A stretch of 39,681 nt of DNA from an uncultured Erysipelotrichaceae bacterium. Lineage in GTDB: Bacteria > Bacillota_I > Bacilli_A > RFN20 > CAG-826. Made by a program: the position numbers and the translations under genes. Position 1 is the stretch's first letter. Every line of letters starts with the position of its first letter. Shown here piece by piece: positions 1 to 8,020 of this stretch. The notes under the pieces were generated by a model that worked only from the letters and a program-made list of their open reading frames with translations, made no database searches and was not told the DNA's origin. The stretch lies in the NCBI GenBank assembly GCA_902768335.1, contig CACXKR010000009.1:1-39681 (forward strand), read 5' to 3'.

Positions 1-217
1 CCAAAATGAAATAAATAGTGGTGTTTTGCACAAATTTATTCTCATGAAGATGAGCTAAAGAAAAGAAAGATGGAACATCTTCGTTTTCATCTTGAAGAAT
101 GTGTTTTAAAGATGTTGAAGAAAGAACTGTTCCGTTATAACCAAGATTTGATAATTTATGAATTAAATCATAGCATTGTTTGGTGTTTTCTAAGGTGACA
201 AATAATAAGTGCTTCAT
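1..217 (-). CDS. PII-like small regulatory protein, N-terminal part (runs off the window)
   Basis: The first 72 codons are visible on the minus strand; the rest lies beyond the left edge. The protein opens MKHLLFVTLENTKQCYDLIH and continues with a GYNGTVLSSTSLKHIL stretch. This beta strand, helix, 'G-(Y/F)-x-(G/V)-T' beta pattern is what PII-like and cyclic-di-AMP-receptor-like ferredoxin-fold proteins show. The start is an ATG at 217-215 with GGAG at 227-224, and a TATAAT -10 lies at 239-234, giving a leader of only about ten bases. The gene is divergent from the ABC transporter at 352. The family is inferred from a short fragment, so any ligand is unknown. Confidence 0.5.
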   Translation of the reverse strand, partial: MKHLLFVTLENTKQCYDLIHKLSNLGYNGTVLSSTSLKHILQDENEDVPSFFSLAHLHENKFVQNTTIYFIL

Positions 218-290
218 ATTTTTCTCCTTCATAATTATAGACCTAATTTTCTTAAATGATGAAAAATATATAAATTTAAAAAATTTTATA

Positions 291-318
291 TTGTAATAAC
301 ATTTTCAAAACGTATAAT
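291..318 (+). promoter_or_regulatory. Promoter of the ABC transporter gene
   Basis: TTGTAA at 291-296, a 16-base spacer and a TATAAT at 313-318. An SD (GAAAGGAG) follows just before the ATG at 352. The AT-rich stretch 240-290 holds nothing else recognisable. Confidence 0.6.
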
Positions 319-351
319 AAAAATCGCTATTTAAACGAAAGGAGCAAAACT

Positions 352-3300
352 ATGCTTCAACTTAAGAATATCGTTAAAGACTACGTCAATGGTGATAATG
401 TTACTCACGCACTTAAGGGACTAACAATCAACTTCCGTAAGAGTGAATTCGTTTCTATCTTAGGTCCATCTGGTTGTGGTAAGACTACAACTTTAAATAT
501 TATCGGTGGTTTAGATAGATATACTTCTGGTGATCTTGTCATCGAAGGTAGATCCACTAAAAACTATTCCGACCGCGATTGGGATACTTATCGTAACCAT
601 TCCATCGGATTTGTTTTCCAAACCTATAATTTAATTTCACATTTATCTATTTTAGGTAACGTCGAATTAGCCCTCACCATAGGTGGTATTTCGAAAAAAG
701 GCCGACAAGAAAGAGCTCTTAAAGCATTAGAAAAAGTCGGACTTGCTGAAATCGCTAAAAAGAAACCAAATCAACTTTCAGGTGGCCAAATGCAACGTGT
801 CGCTATCGCTCGTGCGCTTGTTAATGACCCAGAGATTTTACTTGCTGATGAACCTACTGGTGCTCTCGATAGTGAAACATCCGTGCAAATCATGGATCTT
901 TTAAAAGAAGTTGCTGCCGATCGTTTAGTTATCATGGTTACACATAACCCTGATTTAGCCAATAAATATTCATCACGTATCATTACGATGAAAGATGGCG
1001 AATTACTTAGCGATTCAAACCCATATGACGGTATAGAAGAAGCCAAGGAAGTTAAAGCTGCTCCTAGCAAGAAATCGAAAATGTCACTTCCAACTGCCTT
1101 CTCTCTTTCTTCAAGAAATTTGATTGCTAAATTAAAAAGAACATTATTAGTTTGCTTTGCGGGTTCTATCGGTATCATCGGTGTTTCAACCGTTTTAGCG
1201 GTTTCAACTGGCGTTACTAACTACGTTAGAAATATGCAAGATGACCTTCTTTCTGGTAATCCAGTCACCATCTCAAAAAATGGGTTAGATATTAATGCGA
1301 TGTTAGAGGCTTCTAGTGATTGGCAAAAAGCCGTAGCAGTTAAAGAATCACACCGCGATGGATATGTCGATGTCGATTATTTCATCGAATATCTCGCTAA
1401 ACAAAAAGATAATTTATCTTCATACGCTATTAAAAATGAAATCACTCCAGAATATGTTGACTATGTTTCTGACATGCCAAAAGACTACTATGGAGCGATG
1501 TTAAATGATTATGGAATAAATACAAAATTAAATATTTTCACTAACGTTGCATTTACAACTCCTCAAGATAAGCCAGAATCAATTGAAAATATCGATCACG
1601 TCTCACTTCAATATTTGATCGATTGTTATACCGCCATTGTTAGAACAACTTCATTTGGTGAATTCGCTGATATGATTTCAATGTTTACAAATGCTGTCAG
1701 CGTCGCGCCAAACGACAATGATTACATTCTTTCTCAATACGATATCTTAAGTGGTGACATCGCTAAAAACGATAACGAAATGATGATTGTTGTATCAAGA
1801 GATACAAAATTAAGAGATATTTTCTTAGGTCAAACAGGATTCTATTCTCAAGATGAATTCGTTGATGTCATCAATCGATATGCAACTGGTGACACTAACA
1901 TCACCCTTGATAAGAAAGATTTCTCTTACGATGAACTTTTAGGAAAGACCGGTAAAAAATTCTATTACCATTCAAATAACGAGATTTACGAAGAAAACCA
2001 TACTTTTGATGGAGTAGCATTAGACGATAGCTATAAAAGTATAATTACTGGAATCTTAATTGCTTCTGGCGTTCCTGCAACTAAAGCAGCGGAACAAGCC
2101 GATGAACTTTTAACTTCGATTAAATCTTATAAAAAGATGACCGAAGTCAAATACAAAGGCCTTTTTGAAAAAGAAGAATCTAGCGATCTTCAAGAAATCA
2201 AAGTAACTGGAATTCTTCAACCAAAAGAAAGAGTTCAATATGGTTGTTTAAATTCAGGATTCATCATTTCAAATGCCTTCCAAAAGAAACTTATTCAAGA
2301 AGGAATGGCGTCAGAAATCGCCGCAAAAATTAGACAACTCAAAGCCGATTACGAAGAAGATGAGTCTTCTTTCAAAGGCTTAATGGTACCACTCGAATAT
2401 CGTTATGCTTATAAAGATATTGAAGCTGAAAATCCTGTTCCAGAACTAATCGAAGCAAAACTTCCTCAATTAAAACCAGATGATACTGGTCCAATGCAAA
2501 AGATGAACAACATTGCTGAACTAATTCTTTATTTCATGGGCGGAGATGCTTTAAAACAAGCACATCGTGAACAAGCCGGAAGTGCTCTTACCGCAGTTGA
2601 TTTATCCAATGCAGCAGGTGGACTTTCAAATTCATCAATCGTCAAAGCTTTATTTGGTGATCAATATTCAGTTTCTTCCCAATTAAATAAAGCTATTTCT
2701 TCGGTTGGTGGTAGTGATCTTCCACAAGAAATCGCTGTTTATCCACGCAGTTTCGATGATAAATATCTCGTCACCGATTATCTTGACCGTTGGAACGGTA
2801 AAGAAAATTTAACTTTTAAAGATCGTAACGGAAACGATATTACCGTCTATAACAAAGAAGCTACCGACGTCCCAGCTGGAGCGGTGGTAAGACAAGATAT
2901 TAAATACACTGATAACTTAGAAGTTATCATCTCGCTTATCAACATGATGATTCAAATCGTCACAATCGCCTTGGTCGCCTTTACTTCGCTTTCACTTGTA
3001 GTTTCAACCGTCATGATTGGAATTATCACTTATGTAAGCGTCGTCGAACGTGTTAAGGAAATTGGTATTATTCGTTCACTAGGTGGACGTAAGCTCGACG
3101 TTTCTAACTTATTCAATGTTGAAACATTCCTCATCGGTTTAACTAGTGGCGTCTTTGGCATCGCTGTTACTTATGGACTTTGCGGTATTCTCAATCTTAT
3201 TATCGCAAGTTTCTCATCTACGATTGGAGCGATCATAATCCTTCCATGGCACTATGCCTTAATTATCATTGCTGTCTCAATTGGTTTAACCTTAATCTCA

Positions 3301-3366
3301 GGCTTAATCCCAGCGAGAATAGCTGCACATAAAGATCCAGTCGTTGCTCTTAGAACCGGAGAATAA
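352..3366 (+). CDS. ABC transporter, ATPase and FtsX/MacB-type permease fused in one chain
   Basis: This 1004-residue protein has an ABC ATPase domain at about residues 1-225: Walker A GPSGCGKT at 38-45, Q-loop Q90, signature LSGGQ at 142-146, Walker B LLADEP at 163-168 and H-loop H198. A linker leads to a first membrane segment near 264-286. A large region of roughly 570 residues, presumably extracytoplasmic, follows, and then three membrane segments from about 856 to the end with the MacB/FtsX hallmarks RVKEIGIIRSLGG and PARIAAHKDPVVALR. This is the MacB-like mechanotransmission layout, but with the ATPase fused to the front, as is common in Firmicutes. Such systems export or release peptides, lipoproteins or antimicrobials; the substrate here cannot be told. 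It has its own promoter and terminator, so it is monocistronic. Confidence 0.9.
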   Translation: MLQLKNIVKDYVNGDNVTHALKGLTINFRKSEFVSILGPSGCGKTTTLNIIGGLDRYTSGDLVIEGRSTKNYSDRDWDTYRNHSIGFVFQTYNLISHLSILGNVELALTIGGISKKGRQERALKALEKVGLAEIAKKKPNQLSGGQMQRVAIARALVNDPEILLADEPTGALDSETSVQIMDLLKEVAADRLVIMVTHNPDLANKYSSRIITMKDGELLSDSNPYDGIEEAKEVKAAPSKKSKMSLPTAFSLSSRNLIAKLKRTLLVCFAGSIGIIGVSTVLAVSTGVTNYVRNMQDDLLSGNPVTISKNGLDINAMLEASSDWQKAVAVKESHRDGYVDVDYFIEYLAKQKDNLSSYAIKNEITPEYVDYVSDMPKDYYGAMLNDYGINTKLNIFTNVAFTTPQDKPESIENIDHVSLQYLIDCYTAIVRTTSFGEFADMISMFTNAVSVAPNDNDYILSQYDILSGDIAKNDNEMMIVVSRDTKLRDIFLGQTGFYSQDEFVDVINRYATGDTNITLDKKDFSYDELLGKTGKKFYYHSNNEIYEENHTFDGVALDDSYKSIITGILIASGVPATKAAEQADELLTSIKSYKKMTEVKYKGLFEKEESSDLQEIKVTGILQPKERVQYGCLNSGFIISNAFQKKLIQEGMASEIAAKIRQLKADYEEDESSFKGLMVPLEYRYAYKDIEAENPVPELIEAKLPQLKPDDTGPMQKMNNIAELILYFMGGDALKQAHREQAGSALTAVDLSNAAGGLSNSSIVKALFGDQYSVSSQLNKAISSVGGSDLPQEIAVYPRSFDDKYLVTDYLDRWNGKENLTFKDRNGNDITVYNKEATDVPAGAVVRQDIKYTDNLEVIISLINMMIQIVTIALVAFTSLSLVVSTVMIGIITYVSVVERVKEIGIIRSLGGRKLDVSNLFNVETFLIGLTSGVFGIAVTYGLCGILNLIIASFSSTIGAIIILPWHYALIIIAVSIGLTLISGLIPARIAAHKDPVVALRTGE

Positions 3367-3383
3367 GCAAATAATATCTAAAA

Positions 3384-3410
3384 AGAGGTGGCTTTGCCAC
3401 CTTTTGTTTT
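3384..3410 (+). terminator. Intrinsic terminator after the ABC transporter
   Basis: Seven-base perfect stem AGGTGGC / GCCACCT around a TTT loop, followed by a T-rich tract (TTTGTTTT). Confidence 0.85.
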
Positions 3411-3435
3411 ATATGCGCACGAATTTGAATTTCAT

Positions 3436-3464
3436 TTGAAATTAAATGTAACAGGTGTTACAAT
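3436..3464 (+). promoter_or_regulatory. Promoter and autoregulatory operator of the HTH-DUF3990 gene
   Basis: TTGAAA at 3436-3441, exactly 17 bases, then TACAAT at 3459-3464. A perfect inverted repeat, TGTAAC-AGGT-GTTACA (3447-3462), covers the spacer and the start of the -10. A protein bound there would block RNA polymerase, and the first gene downstream carries an HTH domain. Only six bases separate the -10 from the GTG start at 3471, so transcription is expected to start at or next to the start codon. Confidence 0.7.
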
Positions 3465-3470
3465 CAATTT

Positions 3471-4334
3471 GTGAAAAGTTATCATTTAAAAAAAGACATT
3501 GAATCTATTCGAGAATTATTTAGTCTTTCTCAGGAAGAATATGCTAACGAAATTGGCTTATCAAGAATGAATATAAGTCGATACGAAAACGGTAGTGTCC
3601 AGCCAACAACTTCTTCGCTAGAAAAGATATATTCTTTCCCATATTCTAAAGGTTTTCATTTAAATAAAGCTAAAGAATTATTGTTTATAGATAACAAAAA
3701 AGATCAAATTCTTCTTTTTCATGGCGCTAAATATGAATTAGAACAAATAGAACCAACACATCTAAACGGTACAAAAGATTTCGGGGCAGGTTTTTATCTA
3801 AGCGAAACATTCGAATCGGCTTCTACTTGGGTTTGTGAATATAAAGAAAGTTCTGTCTATGCCTTTTACCTTAAAAAAGCTGGCAATCTAAAAATAATAA
3901 CAATAAGCGTTTCAAAAGAATGGCTTTTTGCCATTTTGTATTATCGTGGTGCTTTACAAAAATATGAATTAAATATTGAAGTCAAAACTTTAATTAATAA
4001 GATTGAAAATAGCGACATTATCATAGCTCCAATCGCCGATAACCAAATGTATGACACAATCAACAGGTTCGCTTACGGCGAAATAAGTGATGAACAATGT
4101 ATTCACGCTTTGAGCGCGACCAATTTAGGTATGCAATATGTTTTAAAAACAAAAGATGCCATAGAACAGCTAGAGTTAATTGATCATATGTATCTATGTG
4201 AACGAGAAAAAAGCGATTGTTTAAAAGCTAAAAAAGAGAATTCTAATATTGGTAGAGATAAGGCGCAATTATCGATACGTCAATACGCTAGAAAAGGACA
4301 GTTCATTTATGAACTTTTCAAAGAAATTAGATAG
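3471..4334 (+). CDS. XRE-type HTH plus DUF3990 protein, candidate toxin-like ADP-ribosyltransferase fold
   Basis: The 287-residue protein begins with an HTH_3/XRE domain (about residues 8-55, with SLSQEEYANEIGLSRMNIS and RYENG). A DUF3990-type domain follows (about 79-215), recognised by LLFHGAK, the DFGAGFYLSE motif near 103-112 and an A-x-x-W shortly after. DUF3990 is related to the ADP-ribosyltransferase fold, in which an H-G strand and a Y motif help hold NAD; whether this copy is catalytic cannot be seen. The start is a GTG with no SD, supported by the promoter placement and by the HTH alignment. It overlaps the next gene by 26 bases. HTH-DUF3990 followed by a DUF3791-like gene is a recurring gut Firmicutes pair that looks like a toxin-antitoxin module. 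Confidence 0.75.
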   Translation: MKSYHLKKDIESIRELFSLSQEEYANEIGLSRMNISRYENGSVQPTTSSLEKIYSFPYSKGFHLNKAKELLFIDNKKDQILLFHGAKYELEQIEPTHLNGTKDFGAGFYLSETFESASTWVCEYKESSVYAFYLKKAGNLKIITISVSKEWLFAILYYRGALQKYELNIEVKTLINKIENSDIIIAPIADNQMYDTINRFAYGEISDEQCIHALSATNLGMQYVLKTKDAIEQLELIDHMYLCEREKSDCLKAKKENSNIGRDKAQLSIRQYARKGQFIYELFKEIR

Positions 4335-4776
4335 ATTAGGCAGTCAGCTTGCTCATTCACAAGCCATGATTTTTGAACGCAGCGTTGAACAAGGTTATCC
4401 ATCTAAAATGTTTATCAAATGTTTTATGTTTTCTAATGAGGCAAGGAGTCTTGATGAACTTTCGCTAGAAAAAGCCGGCTTAAGTGAAGTTGAAATCTTT
4501 GATTCGATCAAACAAAAAATTAAATCAAAAAGAGGGCAATTACTTCCTTATCTAGTAATGCATTTTATTGGGTATTTTTATCGCGTGGCTTCTTACATAA
4601 GTGGCTTTTCATCGAAACAACTATATAAACAAATACCAGTTGAGTTTCTCCTTCAAAATTATTTGGTGCTCCACAGCCTTGACATTGAAGAAGCGGTTAA
4701 AGAAGTATTCGATATTAAAAAAATCGAGCAAGTCGATCTCTATGAACAATTCAAGAATATTTACGGAAAATATTAA
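4309..4776 (+). CDS. DUF3791-like partner protein of the DUF3990 gene
   Basis: I place the start at the ATG at 4309, inside the end of the upstream gene; an earlier in-frame start at 4249 would overlap it by 86 bases. That gives 155 residues. The C-terminal part (about residues 85-150) contains YFYRVASYISGFSSKQLY and then NYLVLHSLDIEEAV, which fits the 'Y...LH...' core of DUF3791, a small domain repeatedly found next to DUF3990. The N-terminal part is a helical region without a recognised domain. The overlap implies translational coupling, as in toxin-antitoxin operons. Which of the two neutralises the other is not shown. The gene ends exactly where the convergent chromate transporter ends, with no base between them. 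Confidence 0.6.
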   Translation: MNFSKKLDRLGSQLAHSQAMIFERSVEQGYPSKMFIKCFMFSNEARSLDELSLEKAGLSEVEIFDSIKQKIKSKRGQLLPYLVMHFIGYFYRVASYISGFSSKQLYKQIPVEFLLQNYLVLHSLDIEEAVKEVFDIKKIEQVDLYEQFKNIYGKY

Positions 4777-5358
4777 TTATTTAATATAGAAATACACTAA
4801 ACCAATCAGCGCAGCCATAATGATTGTAATAATCGGAGATGGCTTTCTTTTAATTATCATTTTGATTAAGAAATATCCGGCTACTACAAGCACGAATACT
4901 TTTATGATATCAAAGTTAAATGATATCGAAAAGTTACCATCGCTATATTTAATTGGGAATAAGACATCGCTTAATAGAATAATCGCAGAAGAAGTAATAA
5001 GGGCAACCGCGACAGTTTTGATTCCGCCTAAAGTCGCTTGGACAAATCTATTCTTCATAAATCTCTTCAAGAGAATAGATATCAGTAGCATGATGATAAA
5101 TGCTGGCAAAATAACGCCCAGAGTTGCGACAAATGAACCGAGGAATCCGCCTTGTTCGCTACCGATGAAGGTTGCCATATTAATCGCGATAGGGCCAGGA
5201 GTGACTTCGCTTAAACCAATCATATCGATAAAATGCGCTTCATCCATCCAACTACGAGACAAAACAACTTCTTTAATTAGAGGAATCATCGCGTAGCCTC
5301 CACCAAAGGTGAAGAGACCAACTTTAAAGAATTCAAGGAACAAATATAGATAAATCAT
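4777..5358 (-). CDS. chrA: Chromate transporter family protein, second half
   Basis: A 193-residue membrane protein with the CHR-domain signatures FFKVGLFTFGGGYAMIPLI near the N terminus and GLSEVTPGPIAINMATFIG near residues 48-66, followed by about four more membrane segments. Short CHR proteins encoded in pairs form a heteromeric version of the fused ChrA, which exports chromate by proton-driven antiport; many family members have unproven substrates. The start ATG overlaps the stop of the upstream half (ATGA, 5355-5358), so the two are translationally coupled. Confidence 0.85.
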   Translation of the reverse strand: MIYLYLFLEFFKVGLFTFGGGYAMIPLIKEVVLSRSWMDEAHFIDMIGLSEVTPGPIAINMATFIGSEQGGFLGSFVATLGVILPAFIIMLLISILLKRFMKNRFVQATLGGIKTVAVALITSSAIILLSDVLFPIKYSDGNFSISFNFDIIKVFVLVVAGYFLIKMIIKRKPSPIITIIMAALIGLVYFYIK

Positions 5359-5942
5359 TTCTTTTGCTCCTTCTTAAATGGAAGTAGACCATAGATGAGT
5401 AAGCCTAGGACCGCTCCGATAAGAATAAAATATATTGCTGAGAAGTTGATTGCTAAAATAGTGAACACAACCATCGCGGCAGTGACGCCTATTAATAAAA
5501 GCAAAGATAACCAATCCTTTTTATTATGAATAATTAAAGTGATTGATACTTTGCAAAGCAAGAACACAACTCCACATTTCACACCGATGAAGGCGTATTG
5601 AATAGCTTGATATTCCAATAAATTCTGAAAGAATAAAGAGATGACAAACATGATGGCGAATGGTGGTAGAACAACTCCAAGAGTTGTTAATATTGCGCCT
5701 AAGAACCCGCCACGAGAATAACCAAGATAAGTTGCTAAGTTTATAGCGATTGGTCCAGGAGTGGATTCACTTATCGCGGTCATCTCCATGAGTTCATCTT
5801 CCTTCATCCATTTTCTTTTCTCAACAAGTTCACCTTCAAGAAGAGTGAGCATCGTCGTTCCTCCACCAATTGAAAATAGACCAAGTTTTAAGAAAACGAG
5901 GAATAAGGATAGATAATGTTTAAAACCTCTACGATTTTTCAC
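5355..5942 (-). CDS. chrA: Chromate transporter family protein, first half
   Basis: A 195-residue CHR-domain protein with FLKLGLFSIGGGTTMLTLL and AISESTPGPIAINLATYLG, homologous to its downstream neighbour. The start is a GTG at 5942-5940. The seven bases before it read CACCTCC, which cannot act as an SD. A TATAAT at 5955-5950 with TTAACA 18 bases further upstream puts transcription start essentially at the GTG, so this is a predicted leaderless message. Its promoter overlaps that of the divergent NUDIX gene, so the two may compete. Role as in the second half: half of a two-protein anion antiporter. Confidence 0.83.
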   Translation of the reverse strand: MKNRRGFKHYLSLFLVFLKLGLFSIGGGTTMLTLLEGELVEKRKWMKEDELMEMTAISESTPGPIAINLATYLGYSRGGFLGAILTTLGVVLPPFAIMFVISLFFQNLLEYQAIQYAFIGVKCGVVFLLCKVSITLIIHNKKDWLSLLLLIGVTAAMVVFTILAINFSAIYFILIGAVLGLLIYGLLPFKKEQKK

Positions 5943-5949
5943 GGAGGTG

Positions 5950-5982
5950 ATTATAGCATAATAATCATCATTTTGTTAAAAT
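5950..5982. promoter_or_regulatory. Overlapping divergent promoters for chrA and the NUDIX gene
   Basis: Minus strand: TTAACA (5979-5974), 18 bases, TATAAT (5955-5950), then seven bases to the GTG at 5942. Plus strand: TAAAAT (5977-5982), eight bases before the ATG at 5991; its -35 is weak. The plus -10 lies on top of the minus -35. Confidence 0.55.
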
Positions 5983-5990
5983 AGCAAAGT

Positions 5991-6512
5991 ATGGAACCAC
6001 TTTTTAAATATAAAGACGATCAATACATGTTTAAAGGTGTTAATCACACTCGAGAAATCGCTAGAGCGATTCTACTCGATGAAAACGATAATGTTTGTCT
6101 TGAATATCTTTTAGACGATGATGGTTTTGGCCCAAGAGATTATTATGAAACTCCTGGAGGAGGCATTCGTCCAGGCGAAAGTCATGAAGAGGCTATCAAA
6201 AGAGAAATTGAAGAAGAAGTCGGTTATCAATGTGAGATCATTTCCTTCTTAGGAGAAGTCGATGACTATTACAATCTTATCTATCGAAAGAATCACAATT
6301 ACTATTATTTAGTAAGAAGAACTAACAAAGTTAAACAACACCTCGAAGAAGATGAAAAGATTCGAATCTCTAAAATAATTTGGGTTCCAATAGACGAGGC
6401 AATTAGGCTATACGAAAACATGCAAAATGTTCTAGTGGGTCGCCTTGTTAAACAAAGAGAATTACCGATTTTAAAACTCGCAAAAACTTCTTTACAAAAG
6501 AAGCATAAATAG
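5991..6512 (+). CDS. NUDIX hydrolase
   Basis: The 173-residue protein carries a complete Nudix box near residues 57-79: G-x5-E-x7-REIEEEVG (GGIRPGE ... REIEEEVGY). This loop-helix-loop binds the divalent metal that attacks a diphosphate linked to another group. The substrate (nucleotide, sugar nucleotide, oxidised dNTP) cannot be read from the sequence. There is no SD; a TAAAAT eight bases before the ATG suggests a leaderless transcript. The gene is monocistronic and its 3' end contains the promoter of the following tRNA-His. Confidence 0.88.
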   Translation: MEPLFKYKDDQYMFKGVNHTREIARAILLDENDNVCLEYLLDDDGFGPRDYYETPGGGIRPGESHEEAIKREIEEEVGYQCEIISFLGEVDDYYNLIYRKNHNYYYLVRRTNKVKQHLEEDEKIRISKIIWVPIDEAIRLYENMQNVLVGRLVKQRELPILKLAKTSLQKKHK

Positions 6513-6519
6513 ATAATAT
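6491..6519 (+). promoter_or_regulatory. Promoter of tRNA-His, inside the end of the NUDIX gene
   Basis: TTTACA at 6491-6496, 17 bases, TAATAT at 6514-6519. The predicted transcription start near 6526 lies just before the mature tRNA at 6534. Confidence 0.5.
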
Positions 6520-6533
6520 AGTTATCGCATTAC

Positions 6534-6611
6534 GGCGAATGTGGTGAAGAGGCCTAACACAACCGGCTGTGAACCGGTCATTCGTGAGTTCGAATCTCAT
6601 CATTCGCCCCA
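6534..6611 (+). tRNA. tRNA-His (GTG)
   Basis: The eight-base acceptor stem GGCGAATG / CATTCGCC includes the G-1:C73 pair that is special to tRNA-His. The anticodon stem ACCGG / CCGGT holds the loop CTGTGAA with anticodon GTG. The T-arm GTGAG-TTCGAAT-CTCAT is canonical and the CCA end is encoded (6609-6611). Confidence 0.95.
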
Positions 6612-6625
6612 TATGAACTGAAAAT

Positions 6626-6675
6626 GCTCCCTTAATTTGGACAAAAATATGTCAAAGAAAGGGGGCTTTACTTTA
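6626..6675 (+). terminator. Terminator of tRNA-His
   Basis: Outer stem GCTCCCTT (6626-6633) with AAGGGGGC (6659-6666), one G-U pair, followed by TTTACTTTA. A long inner loop contains partial extra pairing. Confidence 0.65.
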
Positions 6676-6701
6676 TAATTAACTCTTAGAGGAAGTATGT
6701 T

Positions 6702-7319
6702 ATGAAAGTTTTAATCATTAATGGTAGTCCCAGAATAAAAGGCAATTCATCAACTTTGGTTAAAGAATTAGAAGCGGTTTTCCTAAAAGAAAACATCGAA
6801 GTTGATAATTATCAAATTGCCAGCAAAGCTATTAGAGGCTGCATGGCTTGCAATTATTGCTATGAGCATCATGAATGTGTTTTTAAAGATGATGTCAATG
6901 ATTTAGCAAAAAGATTCCAAGAATCTGATGGTTTAATTGTTATTTCCCCTGTTTATTATGGTTCTGCAAACGGTTCACTTATTTCTTTGTTAGACCGTTT
7001 ATTCTATAGTTCATCATTTAGCAAAAAATTTAAAGTTGGAGCCGCTTTTGCTATAGCAAGACGTGCTGGAACAACCGCGACATTTGATGAACTAAATAAA
7101 TATTTCACCATTTCACAAATGCCAATTGCTTCTGGCAGATATTGGAATAATGGTTTTGGAAGAAGTGAAGGTCAAATTAATCAAGATGAAGAAGGATTAC
7201 AAAACGCTAGAATCGTGGCTCGAAATATGATCTTTTTAATGAAAGCCATTAAAGACGCTAAAGAAAAATACGGTTTACCCGAAACTGAAGAAATTAAATT
7301 TACGCACTTTATCAAATAA
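6702..7319 (+). CDS. Flavodoxin-fold NAD(P)H-dependent oxidoreductase
   Basis: The 205-residue protein begins MKVLIINGSPRIKGNSSTLV, the phosphate-binding loop of the NADPH-dependent FMN reductase / flavodoxin-like fold. The C-x-x-C-x-x-C stretch GCMACNYCYEH at about 46-56 is typical of the iron-sulfur-flavoprotein-like branch, as is SPVYYGSANG near 87-96, which contacts the flavin. It probably reduces FMN or a quinone-type acceptor in the cytoplasm. An SD (GAGGAAG) precedes the ATG, and a TATAAT lies at about 6675. It has its own terminator downstream. Confidence 0.85.
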   Translation: MKVLIINGSPRIKGNSSTLVKELEAVFLKENIEVDNYQIASKAIRGCMACNYCYEHHECVFKDDVNDLAKRFQESDGLIVISPVYYGSANGSLISLLDRLFYSSSFSKKFKVGAAFAIARRAGTTATFDELNKYFTISQMPIASGRYWNNGFGRSEGQINQDEEGLQNARIVARNMIFLMKAIKDAKEKYGLPETEEIKFTHFIK

Positions 7320-7360
7320 TTTTTACTTAAAATATAATCTCTAAGAAATTGGAGATTGTG

Positions 7361-7403
7361 ACATCCATGTTGTAAATCGATCCAACTTGGGTGTTTTTCT
7401 TTT
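7361..7403 (+). terminator. Terminator after the flavodoxin-fold gene
   Basis: ACATCCA (7361-7367) pairs with TGGGTGT (7388-7394), with inner TTG/CAA, followed by TTTTCTTTT. Confidence 0.75.
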
Positions 7404-7443
7404 ATATATACCAACATTTATATTTTTAATATATTATTAAATC

Positions 7444-7763
7444 ATGTCTATTGAACAAGAGATATTTCCTTCTTATCGCCCAATAAAAGAAAAGTTAATA
7501 TTGGTGATATATGTTATATGTATATCGCTTCTCCTATTAAAGCGATTAAATATAAATGCGAAGTAGTGGAAACTGATATCCCTTATGAATATAAATCTAA
7601 AGAAGTATCGATGACTAAAGTCATGAAAATAAAACTACTTAAGAAGATAGATAATAACAATATTAATATTGAGTTTCTTAGATCGTTAGGTATCCCTTTA
7701 TTAAGAGGACCAGTTACATTATCTAAAGAAGATGCGAGCAAGATAGAAGAAATGACAAAATAA
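7444..7763 (+). pseudogene. EVE/PUA-like domain protein, frameshifted remnant
   Basis: The segment from 7494 onward encodes VNIGDICYMYIASPIKAIKY, then a KCEVVETDIPYEYK stretch and later LLRGPVTLSKE, which matches the core and end of an EVE (PUA-like) domain: a beta barrel that reads modified bases in restriction and RNA-modification proteins. Its only ATG in frame is internal (7518), with no SD. A start with a TATTAT -10 exists at 7444 (MSIEQEIFPSYRPIKEK), but in another frame. Adding one A in the A-rich tract near 7485-7493 would join the two into SYRPIKEKVNIGDICYMY. The N-terminal part expected of a full EVE domain is missing, so this looks like a decayed gene. Confidence 0.5.
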
Positions 7764-7820
7764 ACTATTGTGTCTACTTTTCGCTACTAGTCCAAAATAT
7801 ACAAAATTTACCAATTTTCT

Positions 7821-7852
7821 GAGTTAAATTGACAGTTTTTAACTCATTTTTT
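7821..7852 (+). terminator. Terminator after the EVE remnant
   Basis: GAGTTAA (7821-7827) pairs with TTAACTC (7839-7845), followed by ATTTTTT. The rest of 7764-8020 holds no ORF or clear site. Confidence 0.65.
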
Positions 7853-8020
7853 GAGTAGTAATCATTCATTAGCAAATCTAACGCCTGATGCGGTCGATAT
7901 ATTCGTAGGCTATTTTGTGCACTCCAAGACAAACAAATTTTCCTATTCTCAACAAAAAATCAAAATTCATCAGTATATATTTATATGAAGACTACCTCTC
8001 CAAAAAGAAAGGAAAGCATT

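Noticed and set aside
771-1178. Long minus-strand ORF inside the ABC transporter gene, and similar ones in feoB, glmS and the surface proteins
   Set aside because: They lie opposite strongly conserved coding sequence, have no SD or promoter, and their translations show no domain features.
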